In this document: positions 24,576-32,858 of the stretch, in pieces
Layout: each line of letters starts with the position of its first letter
Position numbering within the stretch: the stretch's first letter is position 1
Source: DASRDE01 sp035938175
Lineage (GTDB): Bacteria; Vulcanimicrobiota; Vulcanimicrobiia; Vulcanimicrobiales; Vulcanimicrobiaceae
Direction: 5' to 3'
DNA: 64,000 nucleotides
Assembly: GCA_035938175.1 (NCBI GenBank)
Contig: DASZHD010000053.1
Span: forward strand, 43,041 to 107,040
Translations under genes and position numbers: made by a program
The notes under the pieces: model-generated
What the model saw: only the letters and a program-made list of their open reading frames with translations
The model's database searches: none
Told to the model about the DNA's origin: nothing

Positions 24576-24610
24576 AGAAGGCCGCCCTTACCGGGCGGCC
24601 TTCTTGTTTT
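24576..24610 (+). terminator. attenuator terminator before DAHP synthase
   Basis: AGAAGGCCGCCC (24576-24587) and GGGCGGCCTTCT (24593-24604) form a perfect 12-bp stem with a 5-base loop, followed by TGTTTT. It stands between the aromatic leader peptide and the gene, 30 bases before the ATG. Confidence 0.88.
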
Positions 24611-24639
24611 ACTCCAACCGACGATAGGATGCAGAGACG

Positions 24640-25464
24640 ATGTACACGCTTGCCAGCAAAGAACGAGGACGCAATTCGGTAGTGACCGTGGACGGCGTCG
24701 CGTTCGGCGACGGCGGATTTACGATGATCGCCGGCCCGTGCGCGATTGAAAGCCGCTCGCAGATCGATCGAACCGCGCAATTTGTGGCGATGGCCGGCGC
24801 ACAAATGCTCCGCGGCGGCGCATTCAAGCCGCGCACGTCGCCCTACGCATTCCAGGGACTTGGCGACGACGGTGTGGATCTGATCGGTCAGGCGGCGCGC
24901 CTCGCGCGCATTCCGGCGGTCGTCGAGGCGCTATGCGAAGCAAATCTGCCCGTGCTGTGCGATCGCGTTGCAATGATTCAAATCGGCGCGCGCAACATGC
25001 AGAACTTCGCGCTGCTCAAAGCGGCCGCCCGAACCGGCAGGCCGGTTTTGTTGAAGCGCGCCGCATCCGCGACCCTCGATGAAGTGCTCTACGCCGCCGA
25101 ATACATCTTGGTCGAAGGCAACCCGAACGTCGTGTTGTGCGAGCGCGGCATCCGCGGATTCGATCCGCAGACGCGAAACGTGTTCGACTTGGGCGGCGCT
25201 CTGCGGCTGAAAGAACTGACGCACCTGCCGGTCATCGCCGACCCCAGCCATGCGTCGGGGCGTGCGTCGCTAATAGAGCCGCTGGTGCTTGCCGCCGCCG
25301 CGGCGGGGCTGGACGGCGCGATCGTCGAGGTGCACCCCGAGCCCGAGCAAGCACTCTCCGACAAAGAACAAGCGCTCGACTTTCCGGCATTCGAGTGCCT
25401 CATGCGCCGCCTGGACGCCCTGCTGGAGACCGAGGCTAACGTTCCTCTCGCAGCATGCCGATGA
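24640..25464 (+). CDS. aroF: 3-deoxy-7-phosphoheptulonate (DAHP) synthase, type I-beta
   Basis: DAHP synthase condenses PEP and erythrose-4-phosphate, the first committed step of the shikimate pathway. The 274 residues show the I-beta core: MIAGPCAIESRSQI, LRGGAFKPRTSPYAFQG, QIGARNMQNFALLK, LLKRAASATLDE, CERGIRGFD and IADPSHASGRA. The N-terminal ferredoxin-like (or fused chorismate mutase) regulatory domain of longer forms is absent, so control is probably at expression, through the attenuator. The last 20 residues are variable. Confidence 0.95.
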   Translation: MYTLASKERGRNSVVTVDGVAFGDGGFTMIAGPCAIESRSQIDRTAQFVAMAGAQMLRGGAFKPRTSPYAFQGLGDDGVDLIGQAARLARIPAVVEALCEANLPVLCDRVAMIQIGARNMQNFALLKAAARTGRPVLLKRAASATLDEVLYAAEYILVEGNPNVVLCERGIRGFDPQTRNVFDLGGALRLKELTHLPVIADPSHASGRASLIEPLVLAAAAAGLDGAIVEVHPEPEQALSDKEQALDFPAFECLMRRLDALLETEANVPLAACR

Positions 25465-25537
25465 CCTAAGGGCAGACCCCTTCATGCGTGGGGTCAAACG
25501 ATCTTTTCCTGGCGGAAGGGGGTGACAACTACAAAGC

Positions 25538-27019
25538 ATGGCATCTCAACTATCTTCTATCGGAGCCGCTGCGACCGGCGGCCGTCTGCTCTCGACCGCT
25601 TCCCGTGCGGCGCACAGTCTTGGTAAAGGACTCGAGTTCGCGGGACATCTGGAGCAATCGGTACTCGGCGCAGGAAGCCCCGGCGGCGCGCTTGCGCAAC
25701 TGGCCGCGGCGATTCAATCGGGAACTCCGCTAGCACTCATCGCTAATCAGATTGCCGGAAATCTTGCGGGCGCTCTAAACAAGGCGGCCGGAAATCAGGG
25801 CAATCCGAATGCCCAAAGCACGCTGGCGCGTGCGATGGCATCAGCGCTCGCACCTCCGGGTACGAGTCCGCCGGGTAGCGGCACCGAACAAGCCGCAATC
25901 CTTCAGCAACGACTCGCGAGTCTCGTGAGCAGGTTGGTGGGGGAAGCAAACAACGCAGGGCAGCAGAGCGAATTCTCGGGAACAGTCTTGGACGCCAACT
26001 CGGCGAGAGAAACCCCGGCCCAGCAAACGAAATCCCAATTCGGTGGTGCACAAGCAGCGCCGGACGCGGTTTCTTCGTACGTTCAATCGCTCTTGAACGC
26101 GGCCGCATCCAACGCGGCTGCTAATGGTGCAGCCGCAACGCCGGCTTCACTTGCAAGCCTCGCTGCATCGGCTTCGGCCGCTGCGTCGAACTCCGCTCAA
26201 ACGACCGCGCTGCCGGATATCCTTACCCGGATGCTGGCGCGCGCCGCAAGCGCGGACGCGCAACGCAACGGGGAAGTGATTGCGCGCGCGGTTCCGGAAG
26301 CGGCCGGAGCCACAACCGGAACGCAACACGTGTCTGCCGGCAACGGCAACTCGAACACGAACGCCGCGGCGTTATTCGAACGCTTGATCGCAATCGTGGC
26401 GGAGGAACAATCCGCCTCGCAAAACGGCAGTGATTCGAAAGGCCAGTCGCAGGGTTCGCCCTCGCAGAGCCAAGGCTCGGATTCCACGACGCTGCCCGTA
26501 GCTGCGCAAACCGCAGGCGGCCCGGCGTTCACATCGCAGGTGCAAAATCAAACCGCGTCCGCCGCACCGTACTCGCCGGTGGATCCCAACGCGGTTATCG
26601 AGCAACTCGTCAAAGGCATAAGCATGCGCAGCTCGGGGTCAAGCTCCGAGGTGCAATTGCGATTGCAGCCCGAGCATCTGGGAAACGTCGCGCTCAAACT
26701 GACCGTGGTTGGAAACACGATCAACGCCAACATCGTCGCTCAGACGGCGGACGTGCGGGACATGCTGCTGGCAAATCAACAGCACCTCGTGCGCTCGCTA
26801 GCCGAAGCGGGTCTCTCGCTCGGCAAGTTCTCTGTAGACGTCTCCGGCGGAAACACCGGATTCACCCAACAGCAGTCGCAACAGCAAGCCCAGGCGGGCA
26901 GGTCGATTTCGGCCGGCGGTTCGCTGCTGTCGAATGAAGACGAAACTTGGGAAGACCAACGCTTCGGACCCGCAATTTCCAGCGGCTCCGCATCGCTGGT
27001 TTTCAATTACTTGGCGTAA
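25538..27019 (+). CDS. fliK: flagellar hook-length control protein FliK
   Basis: FliK measures the hook and switches export specificity through FlhB. The 493-residue protein is mostly low-complexity Ala/Ser/Gln/Asn sequence, as expected for the molecular ruler, with a conserved C-terminal domain at about 365-445 (SSEVQLRLQPEHLGNVALKLTVVGNTINANIVAQ ... LAEAGLSLGKFSVDV, quoted in parts). GGAAGGGGG lies about 15 bases before the ATG. The 73-base gap from aroF contains a weak GACCCC/GGGGTC hairpin. It heads fliK-flgD-flgE. Confidence 0.88.
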   Translation: MASQLSSIGAAATGGRLLSTASRAAHSLGKGLEFAGHLEQSVLGAGSPGGALAQLAAAIQSGTPLALIANQIAGNLAGALNKAAGNQGNPNAQSTLARAMASALAPPGTSPPGSGTEQAAILQQRLASLVSRLVGEANNAGQQSEFSGTVLDANSARETPAQQTKSQFGGAQAAPDAVSSYVQSLLNAAASNAAANGAAATPASLASLAASASAAASNSAQTTALPDILTRMLARAASADAQRNGEVIARAVPEAAGATTGTQHVSAGNGNSNTNAAALFERLIAIVAEEQSASQNGSDSKGQSQGSPSQSQGSDSTTLPVAAQTAGGPAFTSQVQNQTASAAPYSPVDPNAVIEQLVKGISMRSSGSSSEVQLRLQPEHLGNVALKLTVVGNTINANIVAQTADVRDMLLANQQHLVRSLAEAGLSLGKFSVDVSGGNTGFTQQQSQQQAQAGRSISAGGSLLSNEDETWEDQRFGPAISSGSASLVFNYLA

Positions 27020-27040
27020 GCCAAACTTAGGGAGACTACT

Positions 27041-27517
27041 ATGCAAGGCATAACCCCGTTCTCCGGGGCGACGCAATCTCCAACCGGCGTGTCGAATTCG
27101 AACTCGCTGGCTTCGGCGTCGAATCAAGCGCTGGGCGCCAATGATTTTCTGCAACTTCTTACGACGGAAATGCAGAATCAGGATCCGCTTCAGCCGGTCG
27201 ACGACACGCAGTCCGTGGCGCAGCTTGCGCAATTCTCGGCGTTGCAGGCCACGAACGAGCTCAATACGTCGTTCCAGAACTTCCAGTCGAACTTCGGCGT
27301 GCTTCAATCCAGCGCGCTGATCGGCAAGCAGGTGACGGTGGTCAGCACCGACGCCACCGGGAATTCTGCGAACATCACGGGCACGGTCACGGGGATTCAG
27401 GTGCAGAACGGTCAGCCGTTCTTCACGATGAACAACTCCGGCGGTCAGCCGATCACCGGCAGTAACGGCCAGCCGCTGCTCTTTGCCACGACGCAGATTA
27501 CGGCAATCGGCGGGTAA
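27041..27517 (+). CDS. flgD: flagellar hook assembly scaffold FlgD
   Basis: FlgD caps the growing hook. The 158-residue product has the hallmark N-terminal segment ANDFLQLLTTEMQNQDPLQP and then VDDTQSVAQLAQFSALQ, followed by a short beta-rich part (GKQVTVVSTDATG ... ATTQITAIGG). The C-terminal FlgD Tudor/Ig-like region is reduced compared with enteric FlgD, as in many Gram-positives. GGGAG lies 9 bases before ATG. Confidence 0.93.
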   Translation: MQGITPFSGATQSPTGVSNSNSLASASNQALGANDFLQLLTTEMQNQDPLQPVDDTQSVAQLAQFSALQATNELNTSFQNFQSNFGVLQSSALIGKQVTVVSTDATGNSANITGTVTGIQVQNGQPFFTMNNSGGQPITGSNGQPLLFATTQITAIGG

Positions 27518-27522
27518 CGGTC

Positions 27523-27933
27523 GTGGACTCCAAAGATCTGAACGCCCTCTCTAGCGTACCGGGAATCATCCCCGGCCCGGCTCCCCGTCCGTTGGGAACG
27601 CCGGTGCAGATTCCACCGACGTCGGGACCGAGCTTCCGTTCGCTGCTGGAGCAGCAACAGAGCGCAACGTCTGCGCAGCCGCTCAAGTTCTCGGCGCACG
27701 CGATGCAACGTTTGCAATCGCGCAACATTCAACTCAGCGGCGACGATATCGCACGCATGAACGTCATGGCCGACAAAGCCGCGCAAAAAGGCGCGAAACA
27801 GTCGCTCTTCATGATGGGCAACGTCGCCATGGTTGTGAGCATCACGAATCGCACGGTTATTACCGCGGTCGATCAGGATTCGATGAAGGAGAACGTGTTC
27901 ACCAACATCGACAGCGCGGCCGTAATCAAGTAA
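27523..27933 (+). CDS. flagellar operon protein, TIGR02530 family
   Basis: The 136-residue product has a Pro-rich N-terminus and the conserved C-terminal domain KFSAHAMQRLQSRNIQLSGDDIARM ... SLFMMGNVAMVVSITNRTVITAVD (quoted in parts), characteristic of the small protein found between flgD and flgE in many phyla. Its exact job in hook assembly is not settled. GTG start, 5 bases after flgD. Confidence 0.85.
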   Translation: MDSKDLNALSSVPGIIPGPAPRPLGTPVQIPPTSGPSFRSLLEQQQSATSAQPLKFSAHAMQRLQSRNIQLSGDDIARMNVMADKAAQKGAKQSLFMMGNVAMVVSITNRTVITAVDQDSMKENVFTNIDSAAVIK

Positions 27934-28028
27934 ACACACACTACAACTCTTGGCTCCGGACGATTCATAATCGAGGAGCCGGCGGCGTGGAACGACAGAT
28001 GCGCCGCTCGTTATGAAAGGTCAACAGC

Positions 28029-29801
28029 ATGGGATTCGATTCGCTGTTTACGGGGATCTCCGGCCTGAACGCTTATCAGAGCCAGATCGACTTGATCTCC
28101 AACGACATCGCGAACGTCGGCACGACGGGCTTCAAAGGCCAAGATATGACGTTTGCCGACATGTTTTATCAGTCGCAAGGCTACGCGAGCGGCCCGAGCC
28201 AATCGCGCGGCGGCATCAATCCGGAAGAGATCGGACTGGGCGTAAAGGTCAATTCGATCGACACGAACTTTGCGCAAGGCGGTCTGCAAACGACCGGCGT
28301 CAATACCGACTTGGCGATCAACGGCGACGGCTTTTTCGTGCTTCGCAATACGGATGCCAGCGGTCAGCCGATCTACACGCGCGACGGGCACTTCTCGCTG
28401 AACTCGCAAGGCCTGCTCTACGATCCGGCAACGGGTCTGGCGGTGCAAGGCTACATGGCGAATGCGCAGGGCCAGGTCAGCGCAAACGGCGCGCTCGGCA
28501 ATCTGACGATTCCGATCGGTCTTACGTCGCAAGCCACGGGTACGGGCTTCGGCGCCAAGGTCGGCCCGAACGGCGACAACGTGTTCGACGTGCAGATGGG
28601 CGGCAATCTGGACCAGGCGCAATGGCAGACCGAAGAGCAAGGCATTCTGAACGGTACCGGCCCGGGAACGGGTCAGACCGACACGATTTCGACGACGATC
28701 TACGATTCGCTCGGCAATGCGCATCAGGCGTTCGTCAAATACGTGCCCGATGCGACCGGTGCGACGGCTGCGACCGTCGCCAGCGCCGGCGCGGCCGACA
28801 CGGGGCCCGTTGCGGTTGCTCCGGGTACGCCCAGCAACGATACGATCACGATCACCGCGAACGCCGCCGGAACGCAGGCGACGATCACCGATACGAACGG
28901 CTTCAACCAAACCGTGAATGCCGGTCAGCAGATCACGGTGGGCGGCGCGACGTTCACGCTGCAGAATCCGATGCCGGCCAACGGCGTGCAAACGATCAAC
29001 GTCACGGCGTCGAGCACGGGGCTTCCGTCTTCGGTGAACAATCCCAGCGGCACCGCGGTCGCACCGGCGACGCGCTGGAAAATGGAAGTGTACTTCGGCG
29101 ACGGCACGCTCGTGAACGGTCAGGCCGCAACGGCAAATCAACCCGCCACAATGGGCTACGCGTACTACGATCAAAAGGGTCAGTTCATCAACACGTCCAG
29201 CAGCGTCGGCGTAGCCGGTGCGGCGCTGACGACCAACCTGCATCAAGCGGGCACGGCTCCTTCGGTTGCCGCCGGCGATATGCTGAACGTGACGACGTGG
29301 GGTCTGGTGAACGGAAATCAGCCGGCGGTCGGGCCGATCGGTCTTGATTTCTCGAACACGACGTCGCTTGCAAATGCCTCTTCCAGCGGCACCGGCTACA
29401 CGGCGACGGTCGTTTCGCAAAACGGTTATCCGGCCGGAACGCTCTCGAACATCTCGATCGGTCAAGACGGCACGATCACCGGCGCGTTTACGAACGGCCA
29501 AAACAAGACGCTCGGCCAAGTCGCGCTCGCCACGTTCCAAAACGAAGGCGGTTTGAACCGGGTCGGCGGCAACGGCTTCCAGGCGACCGCGAACTCGGGT
29601 CTTGCACAAATCGGCAGCGGCGCCAGCGGGCGTTTCGGCGCGATCATCGCCGGCTCGCTGGAAGAGTCGAACGTTTCGCTTGCGGACGAGTTCACGAAAA
29701 TGATCGTCGCGCAGCGCGCGTTCGAAGCGAACACTCGCGGGATCGACACGGGCGACCAGAACATGCAGACGGTTCTGGCAATCCGGGCCAGCGAGAACTA
29801 G
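28029..29801 (+). CDS. flgE: flagellar hook protein FlgE
   Basis: FlgE polymerises into the hook joining rod and filament. The 590 residues begin with the rod-type N-terminal helix (SLFTGISGLNAYQSQIDLIS, then NDIANVGTTGFKGQ) and end with the matching C-terminal helix (LADEFTKMIVAQRAFEANTRG). The middle (about 150-430) is a long Thr/Ala/Asn-rich beta insertion, making it larger than the roughly 400-residue enteric form. GAAAGG lies before the ATG. A 95-base spacer with a GGCTCC/GGAGCC dyad separates it from the preceding gene. Confidence 0.95.
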   Translation: MGFDSLFTGISGLNAYQSQIDLISNDIANVGTTGFKGQDMTFADMFYQSQGYASGPSQSRGGINPEEIGLGVKVNSIDTNFAQGGLQTTGVNTDLAINGDGFFVLRNTDASGQPIYTRDGHFSLNSQGLLYDPATGLAVQGYMANAQGQVSANGALGNLTIPIGLTSQATGTGFGAKVGPNGDNVFDVQMGGNLDQAQWQTEEQGILNGTGPGTGQTDTISTTIYDSLGNAHQAFVKYVPDATGATAATVASAGAADTGPVAVAPGTPSNDTITITANAAGTQATITDTNGFNQTVNAGQQITVGGATFTLQNPMPANGVQTINVTASSTGLPSSVNNPSGTAVAPATRWKMEVYFGDGTLVNGQAATANQPATMGYAYYDQKGQFINTSSSVGVAGAALTTNLHQAGTAPSVAAGDMLNVTTWGLVNGNQPAVGPIGLDFSNTTSLANASSSGTGYTATVVSQNGYPAGTLSNISIGQDGTITGAFTNGQNKTLGQVALATFQNEGGLNRVGGNGFQATANSGLAQIGSGASGRFGAIIAGSLEESNVSLADEFTKMIVAQRAFEANTRGIDTGDQNMQTVLAIRASEN

Positions 29802-29847
29802 CTCTAAATAGTCGTACCTGACACGCGCAACGACACGGAGGTCGTTC

Positions 29848-29883
29848 CTCAGGGGCTGGGCGGGTGACCGCTCAGCCCTTGAG
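29848..29883. other. 16-bp perfect hairpin with GTGA tetraloop after flgE
   Basis: Bases 29848-29863 pair fully with 29868-29883 (two G-U pairs) around the GNRA-type loop GTGA. A smaller AACGAC/GTCGTT hairpin lies just before (29829-29846). No T-run follows, so a U-less terminator or a 3'-end mRNA stabiliser for flgE is more likely than a standard terminator. Confidence 0.6.
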
Positions 29884-29905
29884 AAAATCGACGGCGCCGC
29901 CCTCG

Positions 29906-29987
29906 GTCCCGGGGGTCCCATCGAAGATGGGGGCGCCCTTCCGCAAGGCTCAGGACAAGCTCCGTCCAAAGCGAAGCGCCTTTTCAA
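29906..29987. repeat. GC-rich hairpin repeat upstream of flbD
   Basis: It holds a CCCATC-gaa-GATGGG hairpin, GGCTCAGGACAAGCTCCG (shared with the ftsY-upstream repeat as GCTCAGGACAGGCTCCG) and the end GCGCCTTTTCAA directly before the flbD ATG, shared with the fliH-upstream repeat. Confidence 0.55.
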
Positions 29988-29988
29988 G

Positions 29989-30189
29989 ATGATTCAACTG
30001 ACGCGCCTCAACGGCCAGCCCATCATGGTCAACGCCGACCTCATCGAGTCGGTCGAGACGACGCCGGACACGGTGATCACCCTCGTCAGCGGAAACAAGC
30101 TCATCGTGCGGGACTCGTTCGAGGAAATCCAAGACCGCATCATCACGTTTAAACGAAAAATTTACGGACCCGCCCCGCCGTCGAACTAG
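29989..30189 (+). CDS. flbD: FlbD family small flagellar protein
   Basis: The 66-residue protein matches the FlbD/SwrD family (MIQLTRLNGQPIMVNADLIE, then TLVSGNKLIVRDSFEEI), a short beta-rich protein found between flgE and motA/fliL and needed for full motor power in Bacillus (SwrD). The start codon follows the repeat directly, so the ribosome site is poor. The C-terminus ends in a Pro-rich tail. Confidence 0.88.
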   Translation: MIQLTRLNGQPIMVNADLIESVETTPDTVITLVSGNKLIVRDSFEEIQDRIITFKRKIYGPAPPSN

Positions 30190-30211
30190 TCCCCTAACGG
30201 GGCGACCGTAG

Positions 30212-30238
30212 TTAAGGTTCGCAGGTCGCCGCCGATAC
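30212..30238 (+). promoter_or_regulatory. sigma28 (FliA)-type promoter before motA
   Basis: TTAAGGTT (30212-30219), an 11-base spacer, then GCCGATAC (30231-30238) match the FliA consensus TAAAGTTT-N11-GCCGATAA in spacing and in most positions. The motA ATG lies 9 bases after the -10, so the transcript would be leaderless. A GGCGACC/GGTCGCC dyad overlaps the element. Confidence 0.65.
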
Positions 30239-30246
30239 AGTTAGGG

Positions 30247-31080
30247 ATGGACTTCGCCACGCTGTTTGGCCTCATTATAGCGTTTGGGGCTATATTCATT
30301 GCCGGCTGGGTTGGCCGCACGGACGCGCACGTTATTTTTGGACGCTGGGAAGCGTTGCTTTTGATCGTGGGCGGCACGATCGGAGCGACGATGACGTCGT
30401 TTCCGCTCCGTACGTTTGTGAAAGGCTTCTTCGGCGGCTTTCAAACTGCGTTCACCGAACCGGTCTATCACGAGCGCGACGTAATAGCAACGCTCGTTTC
30501 GTTTGCTGAAAAGGCGCGCCGCGAAGGGCTGCTCGCGCTCGAGAACGAGGCCGCTGCGCTTGAAGACGAATTCATGCGCAAAGGCATTCAGCTCGTCATC
30601 GACGGCCGCGACACCGACGTGATCCGCAAAGTGCTCGAAACCGAAGTGAGCCACGTGCAGGAAAAAGGCTCGAAGGCGGAAGCGGTTTTTACCAATTTGG
30701 GGGGCTACTCGCCGACCCTGGGCATCATCGGTACGGTGCTCGGCCTCATCGGAATGCTGCGCGGTTTGGCCGACATGAACGGCAGCACCAACGTCGCCGG
30801 AAACATCGGCGTAGCAACGGCGCAAGCGTTCGTCGCGACGTTCTTCGGAATCATGTTCGCGAACCTGCTGTGGCTGCCCATCGCAAACAAGATCAAAGAA
30901 CGCTACGGCCAGCTGCTGCTGTTGCGCGAAATCATGATCGAGGGCATACTCTCGATTCAAGCCGGCGACAATCCGCGCTTGCTTGAAGAACGCCTGCACG
31001 CATTCTTGGATCCGCAGGAACGCGAGACCGAGATCGAAGAGGGCGGCGCGGTCGTCGAGCAGCCGAGCTACTCGACGTAG
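30247..31080 (+). CDS. motA: flagellar stator protein MotA
   Basis: MotA forms the ring of the proton-driven stator around MotB. The 277 residues have membrane helices at about 3-20, 32-50, 150-180 and 193-215, the cytoplasmic loop between helices 2 and 3 with charged residues for FliG contact, and the conserved GYSPTLGIIGTVLGLIGML and GVATAQAFVATFFGI. It probably starts a sigma28-driven unit with motB. Confidence 0.95.
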   Translation: MDFATLFGLIIAFGAIFIAGWVGRTDAHVIFGRWEALLLIVGGTIGATMTSFPLRTFVKGFFGGFQTAFTEPVYHERDVIATLVSFAEKARREGLLALENEAAALEDEFMRKGIQLVIDGRDTDVIRKVLETEVSHVQEKGSKAEAVFTNLGGYSPTLGIIGTVLGLIGMLRGLADMNGSTNVAGNIGVATAQAFVATFFGIMFANLLWLPIANKIKERYGQLLLLREIMIEGILSIQAGDNPRLLEERLHAFLDPQERETEIEEGGAVVEQPSYST

Positions 31081-31088
31081 CGAGCAGA

Positions 31089-31856
31089 ATGGGACAGCCG
31101 ATAAAAACCGCGGCGCGCGCGGCCGAGAGCAAGTTCCGGAAAAAAGCTGAAGAGACAAAAGTTGAAACAGCCGGCATGATGCGCTGGCTGTTGACCTATG
31201 CGGACATGATTACGCTCATGCTCGCGCTGTTCATCATTCTGTTTGCAATGTCGACGATCAACCGCGTGAAGTTCCAGCAATTCGCGCGCGACGTCGCCGG
31301 CGGTTTCGACAACGAGTGGGCAATCAACCAACCGCCTAACGGCGGCACGAACGGCAAGGAACTGATGGATTCGGCCTCCGCAATTCCCGCGATCCAGCGC
31401 GAACTCCAGCGGTACGTGCGGCAAAATCATCTGGAAAACCGCGTGCAAATCCACATGGACCACCGCGGCTTAGTCATTACTTTACTTTCGGATAACAGCT
31501 ATTACGATTCGGGGAGCGCCGAGCTGCGCCCCGAGACTAAGAAAATTCTCGATGAAGTCGATGTTTTCTTAAGGAAGAACGACAACCTCATTCGCGTCGA
31601 GGGCAACACGGACAACGTGCCGATCGCAACGGCCGTGTACCCGACCAACTGGGAATTGTCGACGGCACGCGCAGTGAACGTGGTGCGGTATCTCGTGGAG
31701 CAAGACCACTTGATTCCTACCCGGATCTCTGCAGCGGGATATGGACAATATCGTCCACGGACGGACAACAGCACGTCGGAGAAGCGTCAGGAAAACCGGC
31801 GAGTCGACATCGTGCTGCTCAATGCCAACCTCTCTCGAGCTGAAAAGGGGCAGTAG
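31089..31856 (+). CDS. motB: flagellar stator protein MotB
   Basis: MotB anchors the stator to peptidoglycan and carries the proton path. The 255 residues have one membrane helix with the essential Asp in MRWLLTYADMITLMLALFII, and a C-terminal OmpA-like domain (YDSGSAELRPETKKIL ... VEGNTDNVPI ... WELSTARAVNVVRYL). It starts 8 bases after motA. A plug segment is not distinct. Confidence 0.95.
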   Translation: MGQPIKTAARAAESKFRKKAEETKVETAGMMRWLLTYADMITLMLALFIILFAMSTINRVKFQQFARDVAGGFDNEWAINQPPNGGTNGKELMDSASAIPAIQRELQRYVRQNHLENRVQIHMDHRGLVITLLSDNSYYDSGSAELRPETKKILDEVDVFLRKNDNLIRVEGNTDNVPIATAVYPTNWELSTARAVNVVRYLVEQDHLIPTRISAAGYGQYRPRTDNSTSEKRQENRRVDIVLLNANLSRAEKGQ

Positions 31857-31862
31857 TCCGTC

Positions 31863-32855
31863 ATGTCCAGTCTGTCACAAGAAGAAATTGATGCGCTCAT
31901 AAGCCAGCTTGCTACCGAGCCGGCCGCAAAAGACGCCGTCCTCGAAGACAAGCGAATCAAGTCGTTCGATTTCCGCTTCAACAAGCGGCTCGACAAATTT
32001 TCCAACAATCAACTGCAGACGCTCCGGACCCTCCACGAGAACTTTACGCGTCTGCTCAACAACTCGCTGTCGGTGTACTTACGTACGCGCGTCGAAGCGA
32101 CGATCGTTTCGATCGAACAGATCAGTTACGGCGATTTCATCGCATCGATCGGCATTCCGTCGATCCTGTCGATCTTCTCGATGGACCCGCTGCCGGGCAG
32201 CGGCATCGTTCAAGTCGACTTGAATCTCGTGTTCTCGATTATCGATCGCCTGCTGGGCGGTCCCGGCTGGTTTCCGCAAAAATTGCGCGATCTCACCGAC
32301 ATCGAGCGCACGCTGATGCAGCGCTTCATGGCCCGCATGCTGAACAGCTACCGCGAGTCGTGGAACTATCTGCTGACGCTTTCGCTTAAAATCGAAGCGC
32401 TGGATTCCAATCCGCAGTTTATTCCGCGAATCATCCCGCTCGACCAAATCGTCGCGTACGTCTCCATGGAGTTGAAAGTAGGCGACATGTCCGGCGTGAT
32501 GAACTTCTGTCTGCCGTACTTGGTGCTGCAGTCGATCAGCACGCAGCTGACCGACTTTCAGTGGTCGCCCACCGTCGTGGCCGGCCGCGGCGTGACGGAA
32601 GAAGATCTCCAACAATTGGCTCGCAACGTCGAGCGCGCGCCGGTCGACGTGGAAGTCGAGCTCGGCAAGACCACCGTCTCGCTGCGCGATTTGGTTGCAC
32701 TGCAGCCCGGCGACGTCATCATGTTCGACAAACCGACCGACGCAGCACTCGTGGCGCGCATCAACGAACGCGACAAATTTCATGTCTATCCCGGCGTGCA
32801 CAAGGATCGCATCTCCGTGCAAGTAGCCGACTTTATCGATAACGAGGATCGCTAG
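31863..32855 (+). CDS. fliM: flagellar motor switch protein FliM
   Basis: FliM binds CheY-P at its N-terminus and forms the C-ring wall. The 330 residues start with the CheY-binding motif SSLSQEEIDALISQL, contain the CheC-like middle domain (SIPSILSIFSMDPLPGSGIVQ, parts) and end in a SpoA domain (VDVEVELGKTTVSLRDLVALQPGDV). fliY/N follows 3 bases later. Confidence 0.96.
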   Translation: MSSLSQEEIDALISQLATEPAAKDAVLEDKRIKSFDFRFNKRLDKFSNNQLQTLRTLHENFTRLLNNSLSVYLRTRVEATIVSIEQISYGDFIASIGIPSILSIFSMDPLPGSGIVQVDLNLVFSIIDRLLGGPGWFPQKLRDLTDIERTLMQRFMARMLNSYRESWNYLLTLSLKIEALDSNPQFIPRIIPLDQIVAYVSMELKVGDMSGVMNFCLPYLVLQSISTQLTDFQWSPTVVAGRGVTEEDLQQLARNVERAPVDVEVELGKTTVSLRDLVALQPGDVIMFDKPTDAALVARINERDKFHVYPGVHKDRISVQVADFIDNEDR

Positions 32856-32858
32856 GCA

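Noticed and set aside
25475..25495. Terminator after aroF (GACCCC/GGGGTC)
   Set aside because: The stem is only 6 bp with a 9-base loop, and the T-rich stretch starts several bases later and is interrupted.
28011..29987. A 658-codon open frame on the minus strand opposite flgE
   Set aside because: It has an Arg-rich composition with no recognisable motif, and flgE on the other strand is unambiguous. It is an antisense frame produced by GC-rich codon use.
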